Of a stretch of 64,000 nucleotides of DNA, positions 1 through 11,900 are shown piece after piece. Within the stretch, counting starts at the first letter, position 1. Each line of letters begins with the position of its first letter. Location of the stretch: positions 682,001-746,000 of the forward strand of contig JAGFBZ010002395.1 of NCBI GenBank assembly GCA_018398805.1. The letters are read 5' to 3'. The stretch comes from Hirundichthys speculiger. Its lineage: Eukaryota; Chordata; Actinopteri; Beloniformes; Exocoetidae. Under the pieces are notes generated by a model, which had not been told where the DNA came from, ran no database searches, and worked only from the letters and a program-made list of their open reading frames with translations. The position numbers and the translations under genes are program-made.

Positions 1-370
1 AAGGTGTGATCTTCAGGCAGCATTGGATTAAAAACAGGCATGGTTCTCTACTGGACATCATTGCATGGGCTCAGAGACACTCCCCAAAAATCACTGTCTG
101 AAAACACTTCTCTGTGCAATCCACAAATGCACGTTAAAATGAAGAAGACATATGAACATGATCCAGTAATGCTGCTGTCTTCTCATTTATAATGACCTGA
201 GTTAAAATGGAAAACTGTTCTATGGTCAGATTAATCAAGTTTTAAAATTATTTTTGGAAACAACGGATGCTGTGTCCTGCAGATCAAAGAGGAGAGAAAG
301 ACCACCAAGCTTGGTATCAGCAGACAGTTTAAAAGCATTAGGCCCTGTGGCATGGACAGCTTACACACCA
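1..370. other. Gene-free sequence, nothing recognised
   Basis: AT-rich sequence to the left of the retroelement remnant. No open frame, repeat or RNA gene was recognised. It could hold the decayed 3' end of the minus-strand retroelement that follows, but no terminal repeat was identified. Confidence 0.4.
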
Positions 371-1470
371 TCAATACTGAAGAGTACATGGAGGTTTTAC
401 GGCGACATATGCTTCCATCGAGAAAATCTGTTTCATGGCAGACTTTGTATATTTCAGCAAGGCAATGCTAAACCCCATACTAAAACACCTCAGAGTCAGA
501 CTCATCCACACCCCCCATGGGCAGGACAGCAGGACCCTCACCACCACATAGAACCCCTCAGGAGAGGCCGGCGGAACAGATGTGTGGGCCATAGGACGAG
601 GAGCCCTCAATGGATCCGAAGCAAAAAGGCTATGAAAGTTGGCAAAGAGGTCCCCATCGAGGACATGACAGTAAGAAACCCAGGACCTTTCTTCCGGACC
701 ATAGCCCTCCCAGTCAACCACATACTGAAGACCATTTCCCCAACCTCGTAAGCCTCCTCAGTTGCACGGGTCCATTGGAAAGGCACTTTGGAACTGGTTA
801 GGATGGTGAGAGGAGCAGCAGCAGAAGTGTAGTTGCAGATTAAGTGGCGGTAAAAAATGACAAAGCCTAGAAAATGCTGAGGCTGTTTGTGGTAGTCAAG
901 AATGGGTCAGGAGGTTACAGCTGAAATTTTAGCCAGGTCCATTGGGAGACTGTTCTTGGCCACAATGTAACCCAAGAAGGAAACAGACGGGACATGGAAG
1001 TCATATTTCTCTGCTTTGACAAAAAGGAAGTTATCAAGAAGATGCTGGAGCACAGCTCAGACATGATGGACATGCTCACTCTGGGTCTTCGAGAAGATCA
1101 GAATGTCAAAGTAGACAAAGACAAACTGGTTGAGCATGTCTTAGAGTACATCGTTGACCAGGGCTTAGAAAATGGCAGGGGAATTGGTGAGGCTGAAGGG
1201 CATGACCAGGTACTTGTAATGCCTAGATGGAGTGTTAAAGGCCATTTTCCATTCCCTCCCTGATGCAGACTAGATGGTAGGTATTGGGAAGCTCAAGCTT
1301 AGTGAAGATAGTGGCCCCCTAAAGCAGTTCAAAGGCAGGCAAAGGCAAAGGAAAGCAGTCCTTAATGGTTATATCATTCAGGCCTCTGTCATCTATGCAG
1401 GGTCTCAGGCTGAAGGAAGAACAGCAATGAAGAGTCAGGAACGAGCCATAAGTCTCTGGGTTGCCATCAT
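371..1470 (-). mobile_element. Decayed Ty3/Gypsy-like retrotransposon (RT and chromodomain pieces)
   Basis: Read on the minus strand, about 1460 to 900 gives a broken reverse-transcriptase reading with family-like pieces: [17 protein letters not shown] (about 1410-1350), [17 protein letters not shown] (about 1310-1270) and YKYLVMPF (about 1220). The catalytic Tyr-x-Asp-Asp motif appears as VYFDILIF near 1110, so one aspartate is missing. Stop codons and frame shifts interrupt the reading. From about 720 down to 610 an open frame reads [14 protein letters not shown], the typical carboxy-terminal chromodomain of fish Gypsy polyproteins. RNase H and integrase, which should lie between RT and chromodomain, are absent, so the copy is internally deleted. 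It is a dead element. The family name is inferred from motif memory. Confidence 0.8.
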
Positions 1471-2360
1471 AATGTTACAGGAATCCCACCCGGGGCTCAG
1501 GATGGTTGCTAGGCTGAGGAGTGGCTGCAGCCGGAGCAAACAAACGAGGGCTGGGTAGCAGCAGAAGAAGTGATGACAGCCATTATTTGCTGTGTCTGTG
1601 TTGCTAGTGCAGAGAGAGTTTGTTCGTTAGGCTGGGGTGTCTGCCTTGCCCCCAAGACAGCAGCAGACAGAATCTCATGCTGCTACAGGATGTCCTCCAT
1701 CCTGGTCAGTCGGTCCAGGGGTGAGGGTTATCTGCTGGATCCATTATTGGATTGTCAGGGGTAGATTGTATGACCCAACTGCAGTACAACACCAGGTAGT
1801 AATAAGAAAAGACTTGATAAGCAGAGTTCTCAGCAGGCAGGTATTTCCAGAAACCAACAGAAAACAATGTTGACAGGCAGGCTGGTGAGTGCTCCGGAGA
1901 AGATTCACTATTCCTGTGAGTATTTAAAAGGGGTGAAAAAAATCATAGAAGGGCTAGCTGGACTCATGGTCAGTGTGGAAGCAGTATCAGAACCAGGCAG
2001 ACAATCAGCAGGGCAAACAAAGCCCAGAGAGAGCAAACAAAAGGACTATCATGGACAGGCAGAAGGTCAGGACAGAGACAAGAAGATGTGGTCAGAAGCA
2101 AGCAAACGAGAGCCAAAACCCAGATGTCAATCTGAGAATAAAGGCTGGAGAGCAGAGCAGGCTACAAAGACAATCTGGCACTGAATGAGGGAAATGGTGT
2201 GGCTTAAATGCTGACTGGCTGATGAGCAGTGAGAAGCTGCAGCTGGAACTAAACAGGTGTGGGATATGGAGCTGATGAGGAGGTATGGCAGGGAGGTGAA
2301 TGAAGTCACTCACCACATCATGAGAAACCAGGGAAGAGTGTGACACATACTGCATCAGTC
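1471..2360 (-). other. Possible upstream (gag/leader) part of the same retroelement, unclear
   Basis: This stretch is richer in G, A and C than the flanking AT-rich DNA and sits where the gag and 5' end of the minus-strand Gypsy-like element would be. I could not recognise gag, a primer-binding site or long terminal repeats. Its short open frames have no recognisable domains and are not called as genes. The assignment rests only on position and composition. Confidence 0.3.
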
Positions 2361-2514
2361 ATAATAGCATGGCTTTGCAGAAGAGTCTGAGTGCTGAACT
2401 GGCCTGCCTGCAGTCCAGACCTTTCACTAATAGAAAAATATTGTCGTTTTATAAAATAAAAAAACAAAGGCCTATGATGGTTGAACAGCTAGAATCTTGC
2501 ATTAAGTAAAGATA

Positions 2515-2800
2515 GGACAAGGATAGGAGATTTCCTTTCCTTAAACTCCAGCATCTTGTCTCCTCCATTCCCAGATGTTTACAGACAATTGTAAAAAAAG
2601 AGTGGATGCTACACATCTCATGTAAACATCACCCTGTTCCAACTTTTTTGAGATGTATCGCTGCCATCGAAGTCAAAATGAGCTAATATTTTCCATGAAA
2701 TGGTAAAATGTCTTACTTTCAACATCTGATATGTTGCTTATGTTTTATTGGGAATAAAATATAGGTTTATAAAATTTGCGAATCATTGCATTCTAACATT
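2515..2800. repeat. Dispersed teleost interspersed-repeat fragment
   Basis: The block beginning near AACTCCAGCATCTTGTCTCC and running through AAAATGAGCTAATATTTTCC to the poorly conserved ATTGCATTCT end matches, from memory, a sequence found many times in teleost genomes. The transposon class was not determined. No coding capacity is seen. A repeat-library search would settle the family. Confidence 0.5.
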
Positions 2801-3321
2801 TACAGTATGCTGCAAGTAATTTAACGCACATAAGGAATCTAAATGTCTCTTGCACCATTCATCGAAATACGGGAGATTTTTGATCCAGAAATAAAATTGA
2901 GCATATTCTGAAGATATATAGGTCACTTTTAGATACATGTCAGAGTCTTCCCTCCCATATTATTCATTCCAAAGATTTGCCTGTAAAGATTTCTGTGATA
3001 CTTCAAGGTGTGGTTGTTTCCATCACTGTTGTTGTGCTGCCCTATTTCGGTCAAGCAGCCATAACTGTGAACTAGATTCATAAGGGCTGATTTTATTTTT
3101 GTCAGACACTGATGAGTAAAGAGTCATAGCCAATAAAATACTTATGACATGAGTTCACAGAAAGGTTTCATCTCCCTGAAACATATTGCTTTGAAGTAAC
3201 AATATTAATTCATTGATATGTTCTGGAAATACTGTTGTTCAATATCTTTCAAAAGATTTATTAAATGCACTTGCATATTATGTTAAAGAAATTATAACGC
3301 ATAATAATCTCCCTTTGTGTT

Positions 3322-3552
3322 TTAATATGTTTCTCTGATAAATATGCTAGTGTCATCAAGGTCAGGGCAATTAAAAAGACTCGTAGTTTCTTGGTACTTT
3401 AAGGTGTATTGCTTTTCTTCCAAAAGGGCTCTTCTTTGATTCCTCTCAGCCCGGTGGGGAGTTTCAGGTGCGGGAACTATTGTTAAACCATCCAGGTCAA
3501 ATATAAACTGACCAACCTTTTCTTCCAGTGAGTCATTAGGGTCTTTTGGCCA
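3322..3552 (-). other. Unidentified minus-strand open frame without ATG (76 codons)
   Basis: The minus strand from 3552 to 3322 is open for 76 codons before TAA, bounded upstream by TGA at 3555-3553, in otherwise stop-rich AT DNA. It contains the readings EEKVGQFIFDLDGLTIVPAP and ERNQRRALLEEKQYTLKYQE, which look protein-like: mixed composition, a charged helix-like segment, no low complexity. There is no ATG start. I do not recognise a family. It may be an exon of an unlisted gene or the remains of a transposon or retrocopy. Confidence 0.35.
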
Positions 3553-4039
3553 TCATAAATTCTTTACCTGGTCAGCTTGTTGGTCACATGGATCAAGGAA
3601 TGAATGGCTTTGAAAACCACCGAGAGAGAGAAGCAAGGCTGTGTTGTGTTAGGTGTTATTTTTTCTTTTCCATAGATGGTTTCTTGCACTTCAGTGTCCA
3701 ACTGTAAACCTAAATCGTTGTACCCTAACCTGGGGGATCACATGCTTTTTACAGTCAAAAGTGTGCTTGTCTTTCTACCACAAAATTATGACAGAAAGGA
3801 GTAATAGTTCCAACCTTTAAAAAAAAAAAATGCTTTTGCAATCACATAGCTAAATTTTGAAACCATGGTTTCCTCAAACATATTCTGGGAAATTTTAGCC
3901 CCAAGTTTCTATATTAGAAATTCTTTTCACATATCTGCACAACAGAAGTGTGGATTTTCCTTTGCCTAATACAGCGACCTGTACAACTAACTCACCTCCA
4001 TCTGCAGGAATCGAGCAAGAAGTTCAATGAAACTGAAGA

Positions 4040-5200
4040 TTACAAAAAAAGTTGTTGCAAACTTAATAGATGATATATAATCTTTAAATAATTTATACTA
4101 TCATACAATGCAAAGAGACATAATCTAGCAAACACCATACAGGGTGGCCTGGGGTCACTGGGTGTTTCAGGTTTTTCAACATTATACCCACGTGACTGAG
4201 TTGGGTTGATCAGTCCCCAACTTGTGTCTAGGAACCTCGTATCAACCATGGATAACCCCTTTTGATCTCCAGTCACTGTCATGCTTTCCTAGCAGCATCT
4301 GTGATGTTCTTGATGGCTCTCTTGCTGTGTAGCTTCCCTGATCACCACCAGCGAGGGGGCTCTGCAGAGTGACTGGCCAGCAACTCCTCTACAGTCTGTC
4401 AGTCAGCAGTGACTCATCCAGCCGCAGCTCTGCCATTCAGCTATGAGCTCTTGGAATCTGGCCTTCTTCCTCTCAAATGCTCCTTTCATCTGGTTTTCCC
4501 ATGGCACATCAGGGCCACCCGCCTTGATGATTCTGACACAAGAACTATGTCAGTCATAGAGTGCAGTGATATATTTGGTGTCAGGGAATTTAAGCTGTCC
4601 CCCTTTAGCTGCCAGTGCCAGCTAGAAGCCATCCTGCTTGGCTTGTGTCACAAGCTTAACTCCAGCCTTAAAGGCTATAGGATGCTTTGCTGGTTCTTGC
4701 TGCCTACTGAGAGATCTCTGGAATGATGGTCTCCATTATCCTCAGTACTTGGTTGTTGTATTGGGGATCATGGCCCTATTCCAGGGCTTTTGGACAACAG
4801 TTTAAATATGCTCTAAGTATACTTTTCAGGATCCCTACCGAGGGCATACCAGTGTTCCTGCAAGATAGAGGAGAGGAGGTTAGATGGTTGGTAGGCAGAT
4901 AGATGGAGGGATGGTTGGACAGATTGTAATGATCCCAGGCTGGGAAATAGTTGAAAGTGAGCTGGGGAGGATGCTGTGGAGCCACAGAAATAAACCCTGC
5001 CATCAGAGGCAGTAATTCAAATAAAGCATATTTTTTTTTGCCTGCAATAATGCAATAAAGCCAACAAATGAAAAATGGTGTCTCTCTCTTTCTTTCTTTC
5101 TTTTTGTTTTTCAAAATTTGCCACTTTGCTTCATCATAATAAATGTCAGACCGTATCAGACAGCGAACCGAATAAACCTGATAATAAATGATAGTCATAT
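4040..5200 (-). other. Decayed repeat-derived coding-like remnant, class uncertain
   Basis: The minus strand shows several short readings such as QSLCRAPSLVVIRE near 4380-4330 and KALE near 4780, broken by stops in every frame. The composition is more GC-rich than the surroundings. It reminds me of degraded reading frames associated with fish non-LTR retrotransposons, but no reverse-transcriptase motif is visible. No gene is called here. Confidence 0.3.
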
Positions 5201-8017
5201 ATAATTAATTTTAACACATTTTATTTATTCACTCAATCATATTTGATTTATCTAATTTATTGTATTTAATCTAATCACTTTTGAATAATGTCACAAATAC
5301 GGGATACAATTGCAGAAGGAAAAGCATGTAATTGGGTCTACTTAGGCTTACTTGGCTGCTTTTTAGGTATAAACAGATTGTCAAGTGCAATTCAGATTTT
5401 ACTATTTCATTGATTACAAGCCATATTCTTTTTTTTTTTTTTCTAGAATTATCTAATCATCCACATTGCACGAAATGGGTGTTTTAAAATCTTATTTCCA
5501 GGTTTTATAAGGTATACCCTACAATTTAAGTGATTTGGTTTATTTATTTGAGGACATCAACTGAATTCATTTAATGCCATTACAGCCACATTTGGTTTGT
5601 TTTGTGGTAAAAGACTCTTATTTTAAAGAAAATGACCTTATAATTGACATAGCATTTATTGCAATGTCCTTAGAGCAGAACAAAAAGAGGAACATGATAT
5701 GTCAAGCCAAAGAATGTCATGTTCTTTGGCTGCTTCTCTTCTGGAAAAGTGCTGACAGTAATTATGCTGCGTTTGTGGCATGCTTCTATGAGGGAAGCTT
5801 TTCATTTGTGCCTCTGTAATTGTGACTTTAAAATCCAATGTGGTCATGCATACAGACTGATCTTTTACAACCTACTGTCTTAGATTTGACAATATTTGCC
5901 TTGATTTTATGATTTTCTACATCAGATTTTTCTTTTATATTTTTCTTTTTTTTTTTGGAATTCTTATACATTACCACACATCTATACATGAAGAACTCGA
6001 TGCACTTTTGAACATAATTCACATGTGTCCCAGGTACTGACAACATACCAATACATAAAAATAAGTAAAGAACTTAAAAAAAAGGAATACCGTTATATTC
6101 TTCAAATGCGTATAAATAGCACTTATTTTATTTAAAGTGTGCAACTATTACCTTCATAGCATATCATACCTTGATGATCACAAAGATTTTCTTTATGAGA
6201 AAGATATAGTTTTGACATAATAGGTATTAACATTTTGTATAGAAATAAGATATTTTGGATTTTTATATTTCATTTGCGTTCTCTATCCTGAAGAATGAAT
6301 CATAGAAATGCATACATTTTGGTAAATCTCTGAGGGTCCTATTCTAATTGTATCTGTAACATCGAATCACATCAAATAGTATTATTTGGTGTGGGGGGAA
6401 ACAAACAAACAAACAACAAAAAATAAAACAATATAAGAGTAAAGTCGGAGATGACATCATTTTTGGTTGAGAACACAACAAGACCAAGGGGAGATAAAAG
6501 TATTTATAAAAGTCACTGTTTTGTGATGTGCTATTAGATAAAGTTGGAGGCACAGTAACAAAAATTCAAAAGATATAAGGCATAATGTTTCTCCGGATAA
6601 GACAAGCGTTTGAATGTGAAATTAAAGTTCTGGTGCCATCTTGTGCAAATAACTCATACAGCACCCTGCACATGTAATGTCTTGATGTGGCGTATAATGG
6701 CTAGGACCGTGAGAATGAATTATGAATGATAATAAATGAATTTCCCTTCAGTGATTAATAAAGCTTTTTTAAATTGAATTGAATTATTGAAATTGTATTG
6801 TTAAGTATCAGTTTGCCAAATAATACAGTGCATTCACAGAACCTTAAAGAATAAAAATTTGATGAACCCCCCCCCAACACACACAGGTTCAAAGCTCTGG
6901 CTGAAAAGAATGTGTATTTATAATTTTGATTTGCCAGATTACAAGACAGTTTTATCAGCTCATCATAAATGAGATTAGGTTGGGGTGGTATATCTTGTTC
7001 TTTGTATGGTAAAAGTTTAACTTTCATTTGTGAGTGCATAAATGAGAAGCAGTCACTGTCAATGATTTTCAGAAGTGTTCCTGAGGCCATGCAATGATTT
7101 CCATAACAGAATCATGTCAGATGCCAATGCAGTGCAGCCCCAGAGACTAAAGACCACTAACATTTTATTTACTTATTTATTTGTTTATTGGTCTTACCCC
7201 TTATTTTAAATGGATATGAACAAGTTGTTTTTCTGCACATGAGAGCACATATTTGGGTGTCTGAAATGACTACCAAATCAAAACCTTTGACTTAACAGAG
7301 CTCTTTCTCTTTGTTTGGGATGGCCCAGTTTTAAACATGTTAGTCATTAAGCTATTTTTATTCAGAGGAAACTGTGACATCACAGATCCAGATCAGAGTA
7401 GAATTATTCAGCTTCCTGATCTTTAGCTCCATCCATCTCCACACCATGGATTTGCATTACCCCAGAAAAGGGGAAGCACAAAGTTATATACAGTATTAGA
7501 TATCAAAAGAGAGATGACTGAAAAGGGAGCTGTTGTACTCTATTGCTGTAATATTGTGGTAATGATATCACAGACATTCCTTAAGAGGTTATTTTAAAAA
7601 GGACGTGTTGTGTCACCTTTCACAACATTTAAAATCTTATTTTCATTTAATTATCATAGTCTATTGGAATAAAGCAGTAAAGCTTATTTTTGTCTCAGTG
7701 ACAGCAGGATAAGATGCATTACTGAAGGTGATAATAATTAAACAGTGCGCGAGTTCCTTATAAAAGACCTTTGCCAGAAAAAGTACTCCTGCCGAGGATA
7801 TTGATATTTGACCCTCACAACAACCAACATTTATTGTGTAATTTAAATCACCTCCAAATATCTCTCTTTTTTGCTTCTTGATGAGCAGAACATCTACAAT
7901 AGGGTGAATCTTGTGTAAATGATTGTAGGTTATTTGTCTTTGAGGAAGTGGTCGTGTTCCGGCCGCTGCTGAAGCTGCAGGGCAGCGGTGCATCACATGA
8001 GCTGGGGCTGGAGCTGT
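5200..8017. other. AT-rich intergenic sequence upstream of wdr81
   Basis: About 2.8 kb with frequent poly-A and poly-T tracts and no supported exon. Short open frames lack family features. miR-22, whose host gene adjoins WDR81 in human, was looked for by its mature sequence on both strands and not seen. GC content rises only after about 7950, at the start of the wdr81 promoter. Confidence 0.5.
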
Positions 8018-8027
8018 GTCACGTGAG
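8018..8027 (+). promoter_or_regulatory. CLEAR-like E-box in the wdr81 promoter
   Basis: GTCACGTGAG differs at one base from the consensus CLEAR element GTCACGTGAC bound by TFEB and related MiT factors at lysosomal genes. It also contains the general E-box CACGTG used by USF and MYC. It lies about 240 bases upstream of the inferred first-exon donor, in the most GC-rich part of the region. WDR81 acts on endosomes and lysosomes, so TFEB control would make sense, but this is inference. Confidence 0.45.
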
Positions 8028-8258
8028 GAAGAGCGTCTGAAACATGGCTCCAAATAGCTCAGAACAGAATACAGCCGCTTGACTGGCGCTTATCTGTCTG
8101 CCGAGACTCATCTGCAAACACCAGAAAAAAAATGGAGCAGCTACATTTTTACTCTGCAGTAAATGTCTCGTTTTCATAATGTCATACAAAGTCATCATGC
8201 GTGAAGCGGCGGTGCACCGTTAGCTCAACTAGCTGCCAACTGCTACAAGTGGTAGGAG
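8028..8258 (+). other. wdr81: Inferred noncoding first exon and promoter of wdr81
   Basis: A strong donor GGAG|GTGAGT closes this block at 8258. The block is relatively rich in CpG and has no long open frame. The next acceptor fitting a 5' leader is TTTTTTCAG ending at 8846, so the leader probably continues at 8847 and reaches the start codon at 8991. The transcription start is not known; the left edge is a guess. Confidence 0.5.
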
Positions 8259-8990
8259 GTGAGTAATACATTAAACAACGCACATACTTTCTGCCTTGTG
8301 TATTGTTCTGTTATTACAATGGAGTTACGTTCAGCGAATTGTATTCGTGATATTAGTTACTGACTAAACCATTGCCTTTTTGTTGACCAAGTTTGGTCCC
8401 GCAACGTTAGCCTATTCGTTAAGCTAACTGTTAGCTAGCTTCACTTCCCTAAATACATTCTTGAAGCGCATTAGACTTTTTGAATTTCCTTCGTTGTCCC
8501 GCAATTTATGGTGTCAAAAGAGGTTGTTACTGTTGAAATGCTCAGCAATTTGTTAAAAGTCTGCAGTTCTTATAGGTAAAATTCTAAGGGAGAAAGTTTG
8601 TCAGAAGGAATCTCATTGAAGGTTTTAAGCGTTATTGAGTCGTACAGTTGGTCAGAAGCAGATGAGGAACTGATGGACAGTCGATCAGTCATTGCATCCA
8701 AACTCTAAACTTCTGCGACTTGCAGAGTCATTACAATTCTTTTCAGTTGTACAACCTTTTTCTTTTGTCAAAAGCCATTTAGTTGCTCATTATACACTTG
8801 CACCACAATGTCAGTATTAAAAACATTTGTTCATGTGTTTTTTCAGTTGTTGTCTCAGAGATAAGAGGAGTTTGACTGTGCCACTGAAGACTTTGACATC
8901 TTTCTACATGGACATGTTTGAACATTATCCCCAGTAAGAGACAGTGAGGTGAAAGTATCTGAGAAGTGTGCAAGCATTTGGAGACCCATC

Positions 8991-11900
8991 ATGGATTGGC
9001 TGATGCACACAATTGAGAAAGACTTGGGCATTGACTGCCGGCAGCAAGGCCCAGGATCCCGTCCTCAAGAGCTTGTTGCTCTTGTTCCTGTGCGCTGGGT
9101 GATGGGCCTAAGGGAGAAGAGGATCAAGCGCTGTGCACGTTTTGAAAGTGTCAGTGCAGCGGAAGTTTGCACATACCTCCAGTCTTCCCAGGCAAAGTTG
9201 CCACCTGGCTGGACACGAGTCTGCATTCAGGGCTTGAGGAAATCCAAACTGAAGTACAGACTGGTCAGAGACACATGCCATCAGCAAATGGAACTGCTGT
9301 CACAGGACTCCTACCCTAAAACCATGCAGTGTGTTTCACAGCATAATGTCAGGTACAGTGAAGACTTTAAACTCTTCTGTAAAACATAACAATGCCTCAT
9401 CACCTTTCCTCAGTGCCAGAGCTCTGCTAAAGTAAAGATCTTCCTTTAATGATGATAATGAATTGATCAAAATCCCACATTGTTTATAACCTAAATACAA
9501 ATTTGCCTATCAAAAATGCACAACAGTCTTGAATTTTACTCTTTTAAACACAAGCATTTTGGACATATGATATTTAGCACTGCAGTCACACAATGGACTT
9601 TTTTGGCATATTACTTTTAGTAAGTAATTAATTGGAAAAAATGTCACCCCAAAGAAACTAATATTAGTACCTGGGTATTGAGGCCAAATTAATTGAGACC
9701 TTTTAGCATGTATTATTTTGTATCTAAATAAGTTATATACTTTAGCGTTATGCTTTTGTTAATCAGGTTTCTCATTTTGTCACTGTGGACTTGCTTAACT
9801 ATGTACCTTAAATAATTTGCAATTTGGCAATGAGAAAAATCAGCTTTATAGTCAGCTTTATACATGTTTGTTTTGATGAATGAGGCTGAATAAAATAACT
9901 GTTCTTTGTATTCAGTTTAAAGTATACTTACATGTAGTGCTGGGCAGTATGACCAAAAATTTATATCACGGTATTTTTCAAAATTATATCGGTTTTACGG
10001 TATATCACAGTATTTTTTTTTTGAAGGCACAACTGGATGTTAACCACATTTTCTAATTATTTAGAGAGGAATTGCTGCAGTAAATTGGCTTAGAATTACC
10101 TATTTTACTATCACAAGGAAAAACATTCATATCTATACTAGTATTAATACAGGTTTGCATGGCCTCACAAAATTATACTATTTACAAAGAGGTGGCACTT
10201 CTAATTAAGTGAAGGAATCAGAATGCATGATAGTTGCAAGTAAAATACAGTACCCTTTTATTTTTCAAATTTTGCAAAGAACTTGAAAAAAAAACATATT
10301 TTGTAAAAAATCAACATTAACTACACAATGTAAACAATGTTCTCGAGATATTTCAACAAATAAATAGTAAACAAAGTATGCAACTTGCAATATTCAAGTT
10401 TTGAAAAAAAGGATTATCTTGTAGCAGCATATAAACAATATTCACACATTACAACTTTATGTTGTAAGCTAAATATATAATAAATAATAATAAATAAGGT
10501 CTCTCAGGCAGCCATTACAAATTTTGAGCAATGAAAACAAGATGGTCCACAGCTGCTGGTGCTCTTGGACGTCGTCTTTTTTAAATCCAAAGAACTTCCA
10601 CACAACAGACACGGCTCCTCGTTTAGAAGTTCCTCAGTCTCATGTTGCTGTTCTGGAGCTTTCACTTCGGGACTTTCGCTGTTTGCAGTCATCACCATTT
10701 AACCATAAACTAGTACTGTGTTGTGCCTCCAGTGCAACTGTAAAACAGTCCCCTGTCAAACAATGTTTTGTGGCACTTACGTTCAGCATTCCCAACGTTG
10801 TGTACGCTACAGTACATACTCACTGGTATTACGGTATATTAAAAATTCATATCGTAAGAAAAATAAACACCGGTATTCGGTATGAACCGGTATACCGCCC
10901 AGCACTACTTAAATTACATATTTATTTTAAATGTACTTAAAATACATGGGCTTTTAAAAGAAATTAAGTGTATTTATAACAGAAAATATGTGTGAGATCA
11001 TTTTATAATAGACTTTTCTACATTTTTTTCAGGAATCTGTGGCGAGAAACTCATTACAACCTTGTGCAGGCATATGCAGGAGCTAGCGAGCAGATGCACA
11101 TCCCAGCTGAATATGCAGTGCGTAATGCACTGGAGAAGCTCTTCAATTCTACATTCATCTCACCTGACAAATTGTCACCATCCCTTTCTCCAGCACGAGA
11201 GAAGGATAAAGACAGCTACTTGCCATGTAGTTCGTCTTGCTTTTCCAAGCCCCAGTCAGAGCATTTGTGCCCTAATATTGTGCCTGCAGAATGCCTGCTG
11301 GAGACAGCAGAAATGTTTTATGTGATTCAACCCTATACTCAGTATTCACTTCATGACATTGTCTCCTTCAGCCCAGCCAAGCTTGCTAGCAGCCATGCCA
11401 AAGTGTTGTTCATCATCTACCAGGTGCTAATAGCTTTGCAGGCATGTCATGCATCAGGTCTTTGGTGTGGAGAGTTATCTCTTCAGGATATTGCAGTTGA
11501 TGAGCAACTCTGCTGCCGTCTTAAACTCAACATCGGTCATTTTGAGGACCTTGTGACAAAAGAGGAGGCAGAAATGGATGTTAGTTCCAGACAAGAGCCA
11601 AAAAGCATCCTGCTAAAAGAAATGTCATGTATGAGCCAAGAGAACAAGAGACTTTGCAGAGACTGTTTTGATGAGTTGAAGACACTGGTTTTGGGCTGGG
11701 TCCATGGACGAGTCAGTAACTTCCATTACTTAATGGAGTTGAACAGGCTAGCTGGACGCAGAGAAGGAGACCCTAATTATCACCCAGTGTTGCCTTGGGT
11801 CGTGGATTTCACTGTGCCATTTGGAAAATTCAGAGACCTCAGGAGGTCAAAGTTCAGGCTCAATAAGGGGGACAAGCAGCTGGACTTTACATATGAGATG

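Noticed and set aside
2361..8050. mir-22 hairpin expected near wdr81 from human gene order
   Set aside because: Neither the mature sequence nor its reverse complement was seen in the upstream region or elsewhere in the window.
7661..8053. 130-codon minus-strand open frame at the wdr81 promoter
   Set aside because: It overlaps the GC-rich promoter, has no recognisable domain, and its composition is explained by the CpG-rich block.
8949..8990. Upstream in-frame GTG as the wdr81 start
   Set aside because: Vertebrate genes rarely start at GTG, and the ATG at 8991 aligns with the known amino terminus ([15 protein letters not shown] against the human counterpart).
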